Positions 7,442 through 17,151 of a stretch of 64,000 nt of DNA are shown here, piece after piece (positions within the stretch are counted from its first letter, which is position 1; each line of letters opens with the position of its first letter). The DNA is from CAYMZZ01 sp964395095 (GTDB taxonomy: Bacteria; Bacteroidota; Bacteroidia; Chitinophagales; Chitinophagaceae). The position numbers and the translations under genes are program-made. The notes beneath the pieces were generated by a model. That model did no database searches and had not been told where the DNA came from. It saw only the letters and a list, made by a program, of their open reading frames with translations. The stretch spans positions 310,001 to 374,000 of the forward strand of contig CAYMZZ010000002.1 in the NCBI GenBank assembly GCA_964395095.1, read 5' to 3'.

Positions 7442-9502
7442 GTGGGCCCTCAGCGGGCGGATCTTCTTCGAAAGGAACTCTCGATTCACCGTTTTCGCGA
7501 CCTGCTATTTCATTATCCCTATCGCCATGTTGACAAAACGCGGGTGAGCCCGATCAGCTCAATTGATCCCTCCACCGATATAATCCAGGTATCGGGAACC
7601 CTGATCAGCCTGGAGCAGGTTGGCGAAAAAAGAGGACGCAGGCTGGTAGGCAAACTGCGCGACCAAAGTGGTTTGCTCGACCTGGTCTGGTTCCAGGGCG
7701 TGAGTTGGTTCCAAAAAAATTTATCGGTAGGCCAGTCGTACCTGGTGTATGGCAAAGTGAGCTTTTTCAGTTCGCAGCCACAAATTGTGCATCCGGAGAT
7801 TGAAGTGTGGTCGCCCCTGAAGCAGGATGGCAAGCCGCACCTGGAGCCCGTGTATCCGAGTACGGAAAAATTGCGCACGCGGGGGCTTGGCGGTCGGCAA
7901 CTGGCGCGCCTGACCGAAGCCCTTTTTCAACAAATAAAAGAAACCGAGTTGCCGGAAAACCTGCCGGAAGATTTGCTGAAGAAATCGGGATTGATGGGCC
8001 GCTATTCATCCATTCAGCAAGTTCATTTTCCCGCTAATCCTGAAGCTTACCGCAAGGCGGTAGAACGGATCAAGTTTGAAGAAATATTTATGGCGCAGAT
8101 GCGGATGAACCTGCGCCGGGCAGCCCGGCACCGTTTTTCGAAAGGTGTGGTATTTGACAAAGTGGGAGACCTCTTCAATAATTTTTACAGGCACCATCTG
8201 CCTTTTGAATTGACCGGGGCGCAAAAGCGAGTGATCCGGGAAATAAGGATGGATACAGGTTCAGGCAAGCAAATGAACCGCCTCTTGCAGGGCGATGTGG
8301 GAAGCGGCAAGACCATGGTGGCATTGTTGACCATGCTGCTCGCCATCGACAATGGCTTTCAGGCCTGCCTGATGGCACCCACGGAAATACTGTGCAGGCA
8401 GCACTATCAAACCATCAGCCAGCAACTCAGCGACCTGCCAGTGAACGTAGCTTTGCTTACGGGATCGACCCGTGCAGCCGAGCGAAAGAAAACCCTGGCC
8501 AAACTGGAAACCGGCGAAATACAAATCCTGATCGGCACCCATGCCGTAATTGAAGATGCGGTAAGATTTGGGCGCTTGGGCATTGTCATCATTGATGAGC
8601 AACATCGTTTTGGTGTGGCGCAGCGTGCCAGGCTTTGGGAAAAGGCGGATCTGCCACCGCATGTGCTGGTGATGACGGCTACGCCTATTCCCCGTACCCT
8701 GGCCATGACGGCCTATGGCGACCTCGACTATAGTGTGATTGATGAATTACCACCGGGGCGGCAACCCATCACCACGGTGCACCGTTTGGAAAATGACCGT
8801 AGCCGGGTGATGGATTTCATCAAAGCGGAAATTGCGCAGGGGCGACAGGCCTATATCATTTTTCCCCTGATTGAAGAAAGTGAGAAGCTGGCCTATGAAG
8901 ACCTGATGCGGGGATACGATACCGTGAAGTCCTATTTTCCCGAACCGGCTTATTGGATCAGCATGGTGCATGGCAAACAACCCGCGCAGCAGAAAGAACA
9001 AAACATGCAGCGCTTTGTTGAAGGAGATACACAGATCATGGTGAGCACCACGGTGATTGAAGTGGGGGTGAATGTGCCCAATGCTTCGGTGATGGTGATT
9101 GAGAGTGCGGAGAAATTCGGGCTCTCCCAATTGCACCAGTTAAGAGGCAGGGTAGGAAGGGGGGCGGATAAGAGTTATTGTATTCTGCTCACCTCATCCA
9201 AACTGGGGCATGATGCAAGGGAACGGATTCGCATTATGGTGCAAACCAATAATGGATTTGAGATTGCCGAAAAAGATCTGGAGCTGCGCGGGCCGGGCGA
9301 GATAGAAGGAACCCGGCAAAGTGGCATGGTAGAATTCCGTATGGCGGATATCGTGCAGGATAAACCCCTGGTAGAACATGCCCGAAAATGGGTAGAAACT
9401 ATATTGCAGGCAGACCCGGAACTGAATTCGGCCGAAAATTTGCGGCTAAAGTCCTACCTGCAGTCACTGGTACGTAAAAACAGTTGGAGCAGCATTTCTT
9501 AA
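7442..9502 (+). CDS. recG: ATP-dependent DNA helicase RecG
   Basis: RecG is a monomeric superfamily 2 helicase that remodels stalled replication forks and Holliday junctions. From the GTG at 7442 the protein has 686 residues. It has an OB-fold wedge domain in the first third, then the motor: Walker A GDVGSGKT at 284-291, DEQH box IIDEQHRFG near 385, TATPIPRTLA near 415 and the QLHQLRGRVGRG motif in the second RecA lobe. The start is doubtful. The conserved N-terminal stretch SPIEYLKG lies in frame just upstream (7418-7441), and the frame stays open back to 7382, but no ATG, GTG or TTG lies between 7382 and 7442. The true start may be the ATT at 7391, the ATA at 7409 or another rare codon. Confidence 0.95.
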   Translation: MGPQRADLLRKELSIHRFRDLLFHYPYRHVDKTRVSPISSIDPSTDIIQVSGTLISLEQVGEKRGRRLVGKLRDQSGLLDLVWFQGVSWFQKNLSVGQSYLVYGKVSFFSSQPQIVHPEIEVWSPLKQDGKPHLEPVYPSTEKLRTRGLGGRQLARLTEALFQQIKETELPENLPEDLLKKSGLMGRYSSIQQVHFPANPEAYRKAVERIKFEEIFMAQMRMNLRRAARHRFSKGVVFDKVGDLFNNFYRHHLPFELTGAQKRVIREIRMDTGSGKQMNRLLQGDVGSGKTMVALLTMLLAIDNGFQACLMAPTEILCRQHYQTISQQLSDLPVNVALLTGSTRAAERKKTLAKLETGEIQILIGTHAVIEDAVRFGRLGIVIIDEQHRFGVAQRARLWEKADLPPHVLVMTATPIPRTLAMTAYGDLDYSVIDELPPGRQPITTVHRLENDRSRVMDFIKAEIAQGRQAYIIFPLIEESEKLAYEDLMRGYDTVKSYFPEPAYWISMVHGKQPAQQKEQNMQRFVEGDTQIMVSTTVIEVGVNVPNASVMVIESAEKFGLSQLHQLRGRVGRGADKSYCILLTSSKLGHDARERIRIMVQTNNGFEIAEKDLELRGPGEIEGTRQSGMVEFRMADIVQDKPLVEHARKWVETILQADPELNSAENLRLKSYLQSLVRKNSWSSIS

Positions 9503-9552
9503 CATAAGTTTTTACGCCGGTTACCGGATTATTGACGTAATTTAATAGACGA

Positions 9553-12500
9553 ATGGCTACCCTAAGATCCTCCATATTTATTGCCTGCCTATTGATCCTT
9601 TCATTCGCTACCTACAGCCAGGATTTCAGCAATATTGAATTTGTTGAAAACAAAGGCCAGTGGGATGAGCGGGTCAAATACAGGGCCGATGTAAATGCAG
9701 GGGCGATCTTTATCCGCGACAATGGCTTTAGCATTCTGCAACATGATCCCAATACCTGGGATTTTCTGCAAAAAATGGGTAAGCATGCTGAGCCTTCCAC
9801 CCCCTCTTTTGTTCAACGAGATGCCAATGGCGACATCATTCTCAAATCACATTCCTGGAATGTGAATTTTATGAATGCCTCTCCCAGTATGCAGGTGATA
9901 CCGGATAAGAAGATTGTGACCTACAACAACTATTTTCTCGGTAATGATCCTTCAAAATGGGCGGGCCAGTGCCAGATATTTCAGGCCATGACCATGAAGA
10001 ATGTGTACCCGGGCATTGATGTAAGATATTATACCCATAATGGTACGCTGAAGTATGATATTATAGTAAGCCCCGGCGCCGATCCCAATCGGATATTACT
10101 CCAGTATGAAGGTGTGGAGAAGCTTCAGGTGAAGAATAAGGAGCTGGTAATATCCACCTCACTGGGCGAAAGGCGTGAATCCGCACCCTATACTTATCAA
10201 ACAGACGCAACCGGCCGTAAAGAGATCCGCTGTAGCTATGTTGTTGTAGACAATACTGTTCGTTTCCTGGTGGGTAATTATGATCGAAGCGCCACGCTGG
10301 TAATTGATCCCACACTGATTTTCTGCTCACTTTCGGCCAGTACGGCCGACAACTGGGGCTTTACCGCTACTTATGGTCCCGATGGTAGTTTTTATGGAGG
10401 CGGCATCGTATTTGAAACGGCCGGAGGTAATTTTCCGGTATCACCGGGTGCTTTTCAAACCAGCTACCAGGGTGGCACCAACGCTACCGGCGAGCGTCCT
10501 TGCGATATTGGTATCATTCGTCTTTCGGCCAATGGAAGCACGCGTATATATGCTACCTATTTAGGTGGTGCCGGTAATGAGCAGCCCCATAGTTTGATTG
10601 CAGATGGCAATGGCAACCTGATTATTGCGGGTCGCAGCAATTCCAATACGGGTGATGTGAATCGTCGTTACCCCACCACTGGTCCCACCATCGGGTCGGG
10701 TGGCTCCTATGATATTGTTATTACCAAGTTGAATGCGAATGGAACGGCCCTGATTGGTTCCCGTATGATTGGTGGTACTGCCAACGACGGGGTGAACATA
10801 AAGTCGAACCGGAGTGGCGCGCAATCGTTGCAGCAGAATTATGGGGATGACGGGCGAAGTGAAGTGATACTCGATGCACAGGAAAATGTGTACGTGGCCG
10901 CCAGCACGCAGTCAACCAATTTCCCGGTAACCGGTGGATTTCAGGCCAGCAATGGTGGTCTTCAGGATGCTGTAGTAATAAAAATGGATCCCAACCTCGC
11001 GGGGGCCACACCCCAGTTCTCCACCTACCTGGGAGGGTCGGGTGATGATGCTGCTTATGTGTTGGCGTTGGCGGCATCGGGCGATATTTTTGTGGCAGGA
11101 GGCACCAATAGTGGTAATTTTCCCGGTCCCAAAGGAGGCACCGTGGGTCCCACACAAGCCGGCAGTATAGATGGATTTATTGCGCAGATCAGCAGCAACG
11201 GTTCCACACTTGTCAGGAGCACCTATATCGGTACCAGTGGTATCGATCAGATATATGGTATTCAGTTCGATCGTTTTGGATTTCCCTATATCATGGGACA
11301 AACAACCGGTGATATGCCCGGCATTAATATTCCACCCGGTGGGTTTGAACAGGTGGGCGGCAAAATATTTATCGGCAAACTAAGGCCAGACCTGTCCGGG
11401 TATGAATACCGGACCCGCTTTGGTACCGGCGCTGCCCGACCCAATATTTCTCCTACTGCATTTCTGGTTGACCGTTGTGAGAATGTATACGTATCCGGCT
11501 GGGGCGGTTCCACGCAGGATCCTGCTGACCCTTATCCCAATGCGGGCACGGCCGGTTTGACGGTTACCCCAGATGCTTTGCAGAGCAACACCGATGGACG
11601 AGATTTCTACTTTTTTGTATTGCGCCGCGATGCTACAGGTCCCGGTCCGCTCTATGCCAGCTTTTTCGGACAGGCGGGTGGTTTCACCGACCATGTGGAT
11701 GGTGGCACCAGTCGATTTGATCGGAATGGTGTGATCTACCAGGGAGTTTGTGCCAATTGTGGAGGCAATGCGGTATTCCCCACCACACCGGGTACCTGGG
11801 GACCTACCCGTCCCGTATCTGCCAACTGTAATATGGGTATGATCAAGATTGCCTTTAACCTGGCGGGCGTGGGTGCCGATGTGCAGTCGCAGATCGGTGG
11901 TGTTCCCAGCGACACGGCAGGCTGTGTGCCATTGACGGTAACCTTTACGGATCAGATACGCAATGCGACCGAATATATCTGGAATTTCGGGGATGGAAGT
12001 CCACAGGTAGGACCCTTACCGGCGGCACAGGGTATTACGCAAACCCACACCTACAATTCGCCGGGAACTTTTCAGGTGATGCTGATTGCCATCAACCCCA
12101 CCACCTGTAATGAGCGGGACACCGCTTATATGAATATCAGGGTGGGTATTCTCGAAGCCAACCTGCAAGCCAGCGTGGTGAAACTGGATCCCTGCGAAGC
12201 ATTCAACTACCGCTTCAATAACCTGTCTACCACCCTGCCGGTGCGGCCCTTTACCGATACCTCTTTTATCTGGGATTTTGGGGATGGCTCGCCGCGTGTG
12301 CGTGCCGGGCTTAATCCTGTAACGCATAGCTATACCGCCCCCGGCACTTATAATGCCTGGCTCATACTGGCGGATACCGCTTATTGTAATTACCCTGATT
12401 CCTTATTGGTAGAAGTGCGGGTTTCGGCCAACGTAGAAGCCAGTTTCGATGCACCGGCTGCGGGCTGTGTACCCTTCGACGCAGCATTTACCTATACCGG

Positions 12501-13215
12501 ATCGGGAGGGCAAAGCTTTGAATGGAATTTTGGTGACCCGGGATCCGGCGCCGATAATACCTCCACCCTGGCCAACCCCACACACCGCTTTAGCACACCC
12601 GGTACCTACCAGGTAAGGCTGATTGTTACGGATCCCAACACCTGTAATATTCGTGATACGGCTATTGCACTGATAGTGGTGTCGCCAACGCCAATAGCTA
12701 ATTTCAGCTATACGCCACCGGCTCCCATTTCCAATACGCCCAATGTGTTCACGAATCTGTCATCGCCCGATGCGGTGCGCTTTATCTGGGATTTCGGTGA
12801 TGGTAATACACGCGAAACCACCTCAAGGGCCGATATCACCTATCAGTACACCGCCACGGGTAATTTTAACGCCTGCCTTATCGCTTTTAACAATGAAGGA
12901 TGCAGCGATACTCTTTGCCTCCCTGTCAGCACCATCGTGGTTCCGGCTCTCGATGTACCCAATGCCTTTACGCCATTGAGTGGAGATGAAAACAGCGTGA
13001 TCATGGTGCGTGGTTTTGGTATCGCCAAAATGCGTTTTATTATCTGGAACCGCTGGGGACAAAAAGTATTTGAAACCAATAATCCGCTGGAAGGCTGGAA
13101 TGGCCGTGTGAAAGGCGTGGTACAACCCATGGATGTATATGCCTACACATTGGATGTGGAGTTTTTTGACGGAACAAAGACAACCAGAAAAGGGGATATA
13201 ACGTTAATTAGGTAG
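9553..13215 (+). CDS. Giant secreted PKD-domain protein with CHU_C (type B) sorting domain
   Basis: This is a 1220-residue exported protein, probably sent to the cell surface or outside by the type IX secretion system. A signal peptide covers about residues 1-22 (hydrophobic stretch, then TYSQD). Residues 30-260 hold the FVENKGQWDERV domain common at the N-terminus of such proteins. Residues 260-770 form repeated beta-propeller-like units (TYLGGSGDDAAY, TYIGTSGIDQIYGI). Four PKD-like domains follow, marked by WNFGDG or WDFGDG motifs near residues 815, 905, 995 and 1080. The C-terminus (DVPNAFTP..., then IWNRWGQKVFE and LEGWNG) is a CHU_C gliding-motility sorting domain. The next gene, 10 bases on, encodes a PorP/SprF-like partner, a pairing usual for type B cargo. 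The binding target is unknown. Confidence 0.9.
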   Translation: MATLRSSIFIACLLILSFATYSQDFSNIEFVENKGQWDERVKYRADVNAGAIFIRDNGFSILQHDPNTWDFLQKMGKHAEPSTPSFVQRDANGDIILKSHSWNVNFMNASPSMQVIPDKKIVTYNNYFLGNDPSKWAGQCQIFQAMTMKNVYPGIDVRYYTHNGTLKYDIIVSPGADPNRILLQYEGVEKLQVKNKELVISTSLGERRESAPYTYQTDATGRKEIRCSYVVVDNTVRFLVGNYDRSATLVIDPTLIFCSLSASTADNWGFTATYGPDGSFYGGGIVFETAGGNFPVSPGAFQTSYQGGTNATGERPCDIGIIRLSANGSTRIYATYLGGAGNEQPHSLIADGNGNLIIAGRSNSNTGDVNRRYPTTGPTIGSGGSYDIVITKLNANGTALIGSRMIGGTANDGVNIKSNRSGAQSLQQNYGDDGRSEVILDAQENVYVAASTQSTNFPVTGGFQASNGGLQDAVVIKMDPNLAGATPQFSTYLGGSGDDAAYVLALAASGDIFVAGGTNSGNFPGPKGGTVGPTQAGSIDGFIAQISSNGSTLVRSTYIGTSGIDQIYGIQFDRFGFPYIMGQTTGDMPGINIPPGGFEQVGGKIFIGKLRPDLSGYEYRTRFGTGAARPNISPTAFLVDRCENVYVSGWGGSTQDPADPYPNAGTAGLTVTPDALQSNTDGRDFYFFVLRRDATGPGPLYASFFGQAGGFTDHVDGGTSRFDRNGVIYQGVCANCGGNAVFPTTPGTWGPTRPVSANCNMGMIKIAFNLAGVGADVQSQIGGVPSDTAGCVPLTVTFTDQIRNATEYIWNFGDGSPQVGPLPAAQGITQTHTYNSPGTFQVMLIAINPTTCNERDTAYMNIRVGILEANLQASVVKLDPCEAFNYRFNNLSTTLPVRPFTDTSFIWDFGDGSPRVRAGLNPVTHSYTAPGTYNAWLILADTAYCNYPDSLLVEVRVSANVEASFDAPAAGCVPFDAAFTYTGSGGQSFEWNFGDPGSGADNTSTLANPTHRFSTPGTYQVRLIVTDPNTCNIRDTAIALIVVSPTPIANFSYTPPAPISNTPNVFTNLSSPDAVRFIWDFGDGNTRETTSRADITYQYTATGNFNACLIAFNNEGCSDTLCLPVSTIVVPALDVPNAFTPLSGDENSVIMVRGFGIAKMRFIIWNRWGQKVFETNNPLEGWNGRVKGVVQPMDVYAYTLDVEFFDGTKTTRKGDITLIR

Positions 13216-13225
13216 CGAATAGAAT

Positions 13226-14260
13226 ATGCGATGCGGAAAATACATAGCAAGCTGGCTGGGCGCTGTCCTGTTATCAGGTATCGCCACTGCGCAGGATCTG
13301 CATTTTTCGCAGTTCATGAATTCGCCATTGGTTACCAATCCCGCCAATACTGGTTTTATGCCCGAAGGTGATTATCGCCTTGGCATCAATTACCGTAACC
13401 AGTGGTCATCCATCATGGCCGTGCCCTATAAAACCATGAGCGCATTTGCCGATGCGCAGGTGGTGCAGCGCGAAAATAGCTGGCTGGGTATTGGTGGCGT
13501 CATCCTGCGCGATGTGGCCGGCAGCGGCAACCTCACCTCTACAAAAGTATATGGATCGGTAGCCTATCACCAATTGATTGGCTATGGAAGTTTGCTGAGC
13601 ATGGGCTTCAATGTGGGTATGGCCAACAAGCGCATCAATACCACCAACCTCACCTTCCCTTCGCAATGGAATGGAGAATTTTTCGATTCGCATAATATTG
13701 GTCAGGCACCACAACTCGACAGAACCAATATCAGTTATCTCGATATACAGGCGGGCATCAACTATGCCTATTTTCCGGATGAAAATACTTATTTCAATGC
13801 CGGATTTTCCACCATGCATATCAACCGGGCAAGGGAAACTTTCTTTGGCGAAAAAGTGGATGTGGACAATCGCATTCCGATGCGGCATACCGCCTTTATC
13901 AACGGCAGCTTCAAGCTCAACGATCAGTGGATCGTGAATCCCAATTCTTATTTTTCCCTGCAGGCCAAATCCTACGAATGGCTGATAGGGATGAATGCGC
14001 ACTATAATCTTTCCGGTGATGGCACCAATGTGCTGATCGGCGGGCTCTACTATCGCAGCTCCGATGCTTTTATTCCCATGGTGGGCCTGGGCCATAAAGG
14101 CATGGTCTTCACTTTCACCTACGACGCTACGGTATCCACACTCCGCAACTACAACAATAGCCGCGGCGCCTACGAATTCTCACTCATTAAAACCGGCATC
14201 TTTGATCAGTATAAGGGAACGCCGAGAGAGGCGAGGTGCCCGACGTTTAAGCTGTATTGA
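13226..14260 (+). CDS. PorP/SprF-family type IX secretion outer-membrane protein
   Basis: This 344-residue outer-membrane protein belongs to the PorP/SprF family. Members help secrete or anchor cargo with CHU_C (type B) domains; SprF does so for SprB in Flavobacterium. A signal peptide spans about residues 1-22 (ending ATAQ). The mature N-terminus begins DLHFSQFMNSPLVTNPANTG, the family hallmark, followed by GDYRLGINYRNQW and alternating strands of a beta-barrel. It starts 10 bases after the giant CHU_C gene, so the two probably form a cargo-partner operon (inference from position and family). An inverted-repeat spacer begins directly after its stop codon. Confidence 0.93.
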   Translation: MRCGKYIASWLGAVLLSGIATAQDLHFSQFMNSPLVTNPANTGFMPEGDYRLGINYRNQWSSIMAVPYKTMSAFADAQVVQRENSWLGIGGVILRDVAGSGNLTSTKVYGSVAYHQLIGYGSLLSMGFNVGMANKRINTTNLTFPSQWNGEFFDSHNIGQAPQLDRTNISYLDIQAGINYAYFPDENTYFNAGFSTMHINRARETFFGEKVDVDNRIPMRHTAFINGSFKLNDQWIVNPNSYFSLQAKSYEWLIGMNAHYNLSGDGTNVLIGGLYYRSSDAFIPMVGLGHKGMVFTFTYDATVSTLRNYNNSRGAYEFSLIKTGIFDQYKGTPREARCPTFKLY

Positions 14261-14618
14261 CGTTAAACGTAGTACGTTATACGTTTTACGTTTTAGGTTG
14301 GGTTTAAGGTTTAGGGTTTAAGGTTTAAGGACAACCTGGGCCATATGACGAGGAGGGCAAGTTGCCACTTCTTCGCGTTCGTTGCGTTAAGCCTTCTACA
14401 TACGCGATATTGTTGCAAGCGCAGGAGTTTTCAACACTACGAACGCAACGACATGAGCCTTTCCAAAGTGCACGAGACATTTGCCGCAGATTTTCGCTGA
14501 TATCGGAACCCAATTCTCCAAAAACATCCTTTTAGCCCCTCTCAGCAACATTAAACTTTAAACTCTAAACCTTAAACCCAACCTAAAACGTATAGCGTAC
14601 AACTTAAAACGTAATACT
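14261..14618. repeat. Word-repeat inverted repeat enclosing a GTTGCG element
   Basis: This accounts for nearly the whole 377-base spacer before the FAD oxidase gene. Positions 14288-14314 are the exact reverse complement of 14565-14591 (27 of 27). The arms extend outward and inward with further ACGTTTTACG and GTTTAAGG words. The 250-base interior contains a smaller stem-loop at 14379-14451, listed separately. The element starts at the stop codon of the PorP/SprF gene. No open reading frame with coding character is present. Confidence 0.85.
14379..14451. repeat. GTTGCG stem-loop element, copy 1
   Basis: A 10 bp perfect stem (TCGTTGCGTT at 14379-14388 with AACGCAACGA at 14442-14451) encloses a 53-base loop. 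The loop contains TAAGnCTTCTnCA, CGCGAT, GTTGC, GCAG and TTTTCA in the same order as the loop of the element at 23456-23571. The two are therefore copies of one dispersed element. Confidence 0.7.
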
Positions 14619-14624
14619 TCTTCT

Positions 14625-14632
14625 TATTTTCG
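14625..14632 (+). promoter_or_regulatory. -7 promoter box very close to the FAD oxidase start
   Basis: TATTTTCG differs from TAnnTTTG at one position. Only five bases separate it from the ATG at 14638, so a transcript from here would have almost no 5' leader. Confidence 0.45.
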
Positions 14633-14637
14633 CATTC

Positions 14638-16056
14638 ATGAACGCAACCCTCCAACGCGCCATCCTGGACGATACATTGCTGGACCAGTTCCGGCAGATA
14701 GTGGGCGATGCTTATGTGCATATAGCCGAAGAAACCTTACGTCAGTATGGCCATGATGAAACGGAAACCCTACTTTTTTTGCCCGATGTGGTTATCAAAC
14801 CGGAAAACACCGGGCAGATCAGCGCCATCATGCGGCTCTGTCACCAACACAGGATTCCCGTTACACCGCGTGGAGCTGGCACCGGTCTCGCCGGCGGCGC
14901 CCTGCCACAGTATGGCGGCGTTTTACTGTCGATGGAGCGCATGAACCGTATTTTGCAGATTGATGAGCGCAACCTGCAGGTGACAACAGAGCCTGGTGTG
15001 ATCACCGAAGTGTTGCAGGACGCCGTGAAGGAAAAGGGTTTGTTTTATCCCCCAGACCCCAGCAGCCGCGGTTCCTGCTTTATAGGTGGGAATATATCGG
15101 CCAACAGTGGCGGACCCAAGGCCGTGAAATACGGTGTGGTGCGCGATTACGTGCTGAACCTGGAGTTGGTATTACCCACGGGTGATATCATCTGGACTGG
15201 CGCCAATGTGCTAAAGAATTCTACCGGGTATAACCTCACACATTTGGTAGTGGGCAGCGAAGGCACCCTGGGCATCGTTACCAAAATTGTTTTGCGTCTG
15301 ATACCCCTTCCGAAATTTGATTTATTGATGCTGGTGCCTTTTCGTTCGCTTGAAAAAGCCAGCGAAGCCGTTAGCGCTATTTTTCGCGCGGGATTTACCC
15401 CCTCGGGTCTTGAACTGGTGGAGATAGATGCCTTACGCATTACCAGCCAGATGGTGGAGCACACGGCTCTTCCCCTGACCGATGATATAGAAGCGCACCT
15501 GCTGATAGAAGTGGATGGCAGCAATATGGACTTACTGATGCAGGACATGGAACAGATTGCCGGACTGATGGAGCAGTTTGATGCCGGCGAAATCTTCTTT
15601 GCCGATGATGCGCAGCAAAAAGCGGAACTCTGGAAATTGCGCCGGCGCACAGCCGAAGCGGTAAAGCTGGCCGGATACACCATTGAAGAAGATACGGTAG
15701 TTCCCCGTGCCGAATTACCCGCGCTTATCCGGGGTGTAAAGGAACTGGGACGGCAGCGCGGATTTCACGCCGTTTGCTATGGACATGCCGGCGACGGCAA
15801 CCTGCACATCCGCATAAAAAAGGAAGGAACACCCAATAGCTATGGCGATGCGGCAATGACGGAAGACTTGCGCGCGCTATTCCAACTCGTGAAAAGCCTG
15901 GGTGGAACCCTAAGTGGTGAGCACGGGGTGGGTTTAATTCAGAAACCCTATATGGATATCGCATTCGACCCGGTACAATTGGAACTGATGAGGGGAATCA
16001 AGAAGGTATTTGATCCCCAGAATATTCTCAATTCCGGTAAAATCTTTGATCTGTGA
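14638..16056 (+). CDS. FAD-linked oxidase, GlcD/D-lactate dehydrogenase type
   Basis: This is a 472-residue flavoenzyme of the FAD-binding PCMH family that oxidises 2-hydroxy acids such as glycolate or D-lactate. The FAD-binding N-terminal domain shows PRGAGTGLAGGALP near residues 79-92 and the PDPSSRGSCFIGGNISANSG region near 140. The C-terminal FAD-oxidase domain has CYGHAGDGNLHIR near 380 and SGEHGVGLIQKPY near 425. Its length matches GlcD. No glcE, glcF or other iron-sulfur partner gene lies next to it, so the exact substrate and electron acceptor are open. The GTG start of the following membrane protein overlaps its stop codon (GTGA). Confidence 0.9.
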   Translation: MNATLQRAILDDTLLDQFRQIVGDAYVHIAEETLRQYGHDETETLLFLPDVVIKPENTGQISAIMRLCHQHRIPVTPRGAGTGLAGGALPQYGGVLLSMERMNRILQIDERNLQVTTEPGVITEVLQDAVKEKGLFYPPDPSSRGSCFIGGNISANSGGPKAVKYGVVRDYVLNLELVLPTGDIIWTGANVLKNSTGYNLTHLVVGSEGTLGIVTKIVLRLIPLPKFDLLMLVPFRSLEKASEAVSAIFRAGFTPSGLELVEIDALRITSQMVEHTALPLTDDIEAHLLIEVDGSNMDLLMQDMEQIAGLMEQFDAGEIFFADDAQQKAELWKLRRRTAEAVKLAGYTIEEDTVVPRAELPALIRGVKELGRQRGFHAVCYGHAGDGNLHIRIKKEGTPNSYGDAAMTEDLRALFQLVKSLGGTLSGEHGVGLIQKPYMDIAFDPVQLELMRGIKKVFDPQNILNSGKIFDL

Positions 16057-16538
16057 GCGAAGCCACACATAGTGATTTGCGTGCTACCTGGAAGAGTATT
16101 CGGATACTTAGCACCGCACTGGCGATTGCCGCCAGCCTGTTTGTGCTGATGGCTTTGCTGCTGAATCAATACTGGGGAACCATGCAACCGGAGTGGAATG
16201 CTTATCGCACCTGGATACTCGCCGGCCTCGCCCTGCTCAGCTTTTTATTGTTGCTATCGGGACGATTGGCCATGCGCAAACAGTTGCAGATGGCGCTGGA
16301 GCCCCAGCGAAGCCTGGCCGAAAAACTGCAGTACTATCGCGCCGGATTAATCATGGATATGGCTAATAAAGAGGCGGTGATTATTCTTTCGTCCATCATT
16401 TTTTTGATGACGGGCGATTTTACTTATCTCGCTTTCGCGGCGGTGATGATCGGGTTTATGCTTGCCGCACGACCACTTAAATCGAAGCTGCAGGTGGTAC
16501 TGCAACTTTCGCAACAGGAAATTGCTGAATTGGGATAA
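16053..16538 (+). CDS. Hypothetical multi-pass membrane protein
   Basis: This 161-residue protein starts with GTG, overlapping the preceding stop codon by four bases, so it is probably translated with the FAD oxidase. Hydrophobic segments near residues 19-42, 50-69, about 105-117 and 120-135 suggest four transmembrane helices, in pairs separated by a basic cytoplasmic-looking stretch (MRKQLQMALEPQRSLAEKLQ). I recognise no family. The coupling to the oxidase is positional only. Confidence 0.75.
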   Translation: MSEATHSDLRATWKSIRILSTALAIAASLFVLMALLLNQYWGTMQPEWNAYRTWILAGLALLSFLLLLSGRLAMRKQLQMALEPQRSLAEKLQYYRAGLIMDMANKEAVIILSSIIFLMTGDFTYLAFAAVMIGFMLAARPLKSKLQVVLQLSQQEIAELG

Positions 16539-16548
16539 ATCAATAGAT

Positions 16549-17151
16549 ATGAAAAAAGGATTATTGTTATTGGCATTTTTCGGCTACCTGTCCTGCCAGG
16601 CGCAGGATGAAGAGGAAAAGGGTTTCCGCAAAGAAAACCTGTTCACAGGTGGCAGCATCTCGGTAGGATTTTCGAACACTGGTTTCCAGATTGGCGGCAA
16701 TCCAATGTTTGGCTACAGCATAGCTCCCTGGCTGGATGCGGGTATTGTTGTAAACTACAACTATGCTTCCTTTCGCGATTGGTCGCAGTTTGATGATAAG
16801 TTGCGCCAGTCGACCTATGGGGCCGGGGTGTTCACCCGTCTGTACCCCGTGCGATTCCTGTTTGTGCAGGGACAGGTAGAGCATAATTTCACCAAACAGA
16901 AATATTTTCCACCCGGCAGTAGCAGCAGTATCAGTTCCGCCTCCATCGATGCTACCAGCCTGTTGGTGGGCGCGGGTTATTCTACCAACCGCTTCCCCGG
17001 TAGCGGCCAGCCATTCTTTTATATGTCGTTACTGTTCGATGTGCTGCGCGATGAGTTTTCACCCTATGTCGACTCTCGGGGCCGAGCCATTCCCATTGTG
17101 CGGGCCGGCTTGCAGGTACCCTTGTTCCAGGGAGCATCGGGCCGTCGCTAA
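16549..17151 (+). CDS. Hypothetical outer-membrane beta-barrel protein
   Basis: This is a 200-residue exported protein. The ATG at 16549 gives a clean signal peptide (MKKGLLLLAFFGYLSCQAQD), while upstream in-frame starts would bury it. The mature part starts with an acidic stretch and then shows alternating aromatic-rich strands (GGSISVGFSNTGFQIGG, WLDAGIVVNYNYASF, GAGVFTRLYPVRFLFVQGQV, YMSLLFDVL), as expected of a small barrel. It resembles the general outer-membrane-beta-barrel families of Bacteroidota, but I cannot name a function. Its stop codon overlaps the 3' end of the convergent LOG-family gene. Confidence 0.8.
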   Translation: MKKGLLLLAFFGYLSCQAQDEEEKGFRKENLFTGGSISVGFSNTGFQIGGNPMFGYSIAPWLDAGIVVNYNYASFRDWSQFDDKLRQSTYGAGVFTRLYPVRFLFVQGQVEHNFTKQKYFPPGSSSSISSASIDATSLLVGAGYSTNRFPGSGQPFFYMSLLFDVLRDEFSPYVDSRGRAIPIVRAGLQVPLFQGASGRR

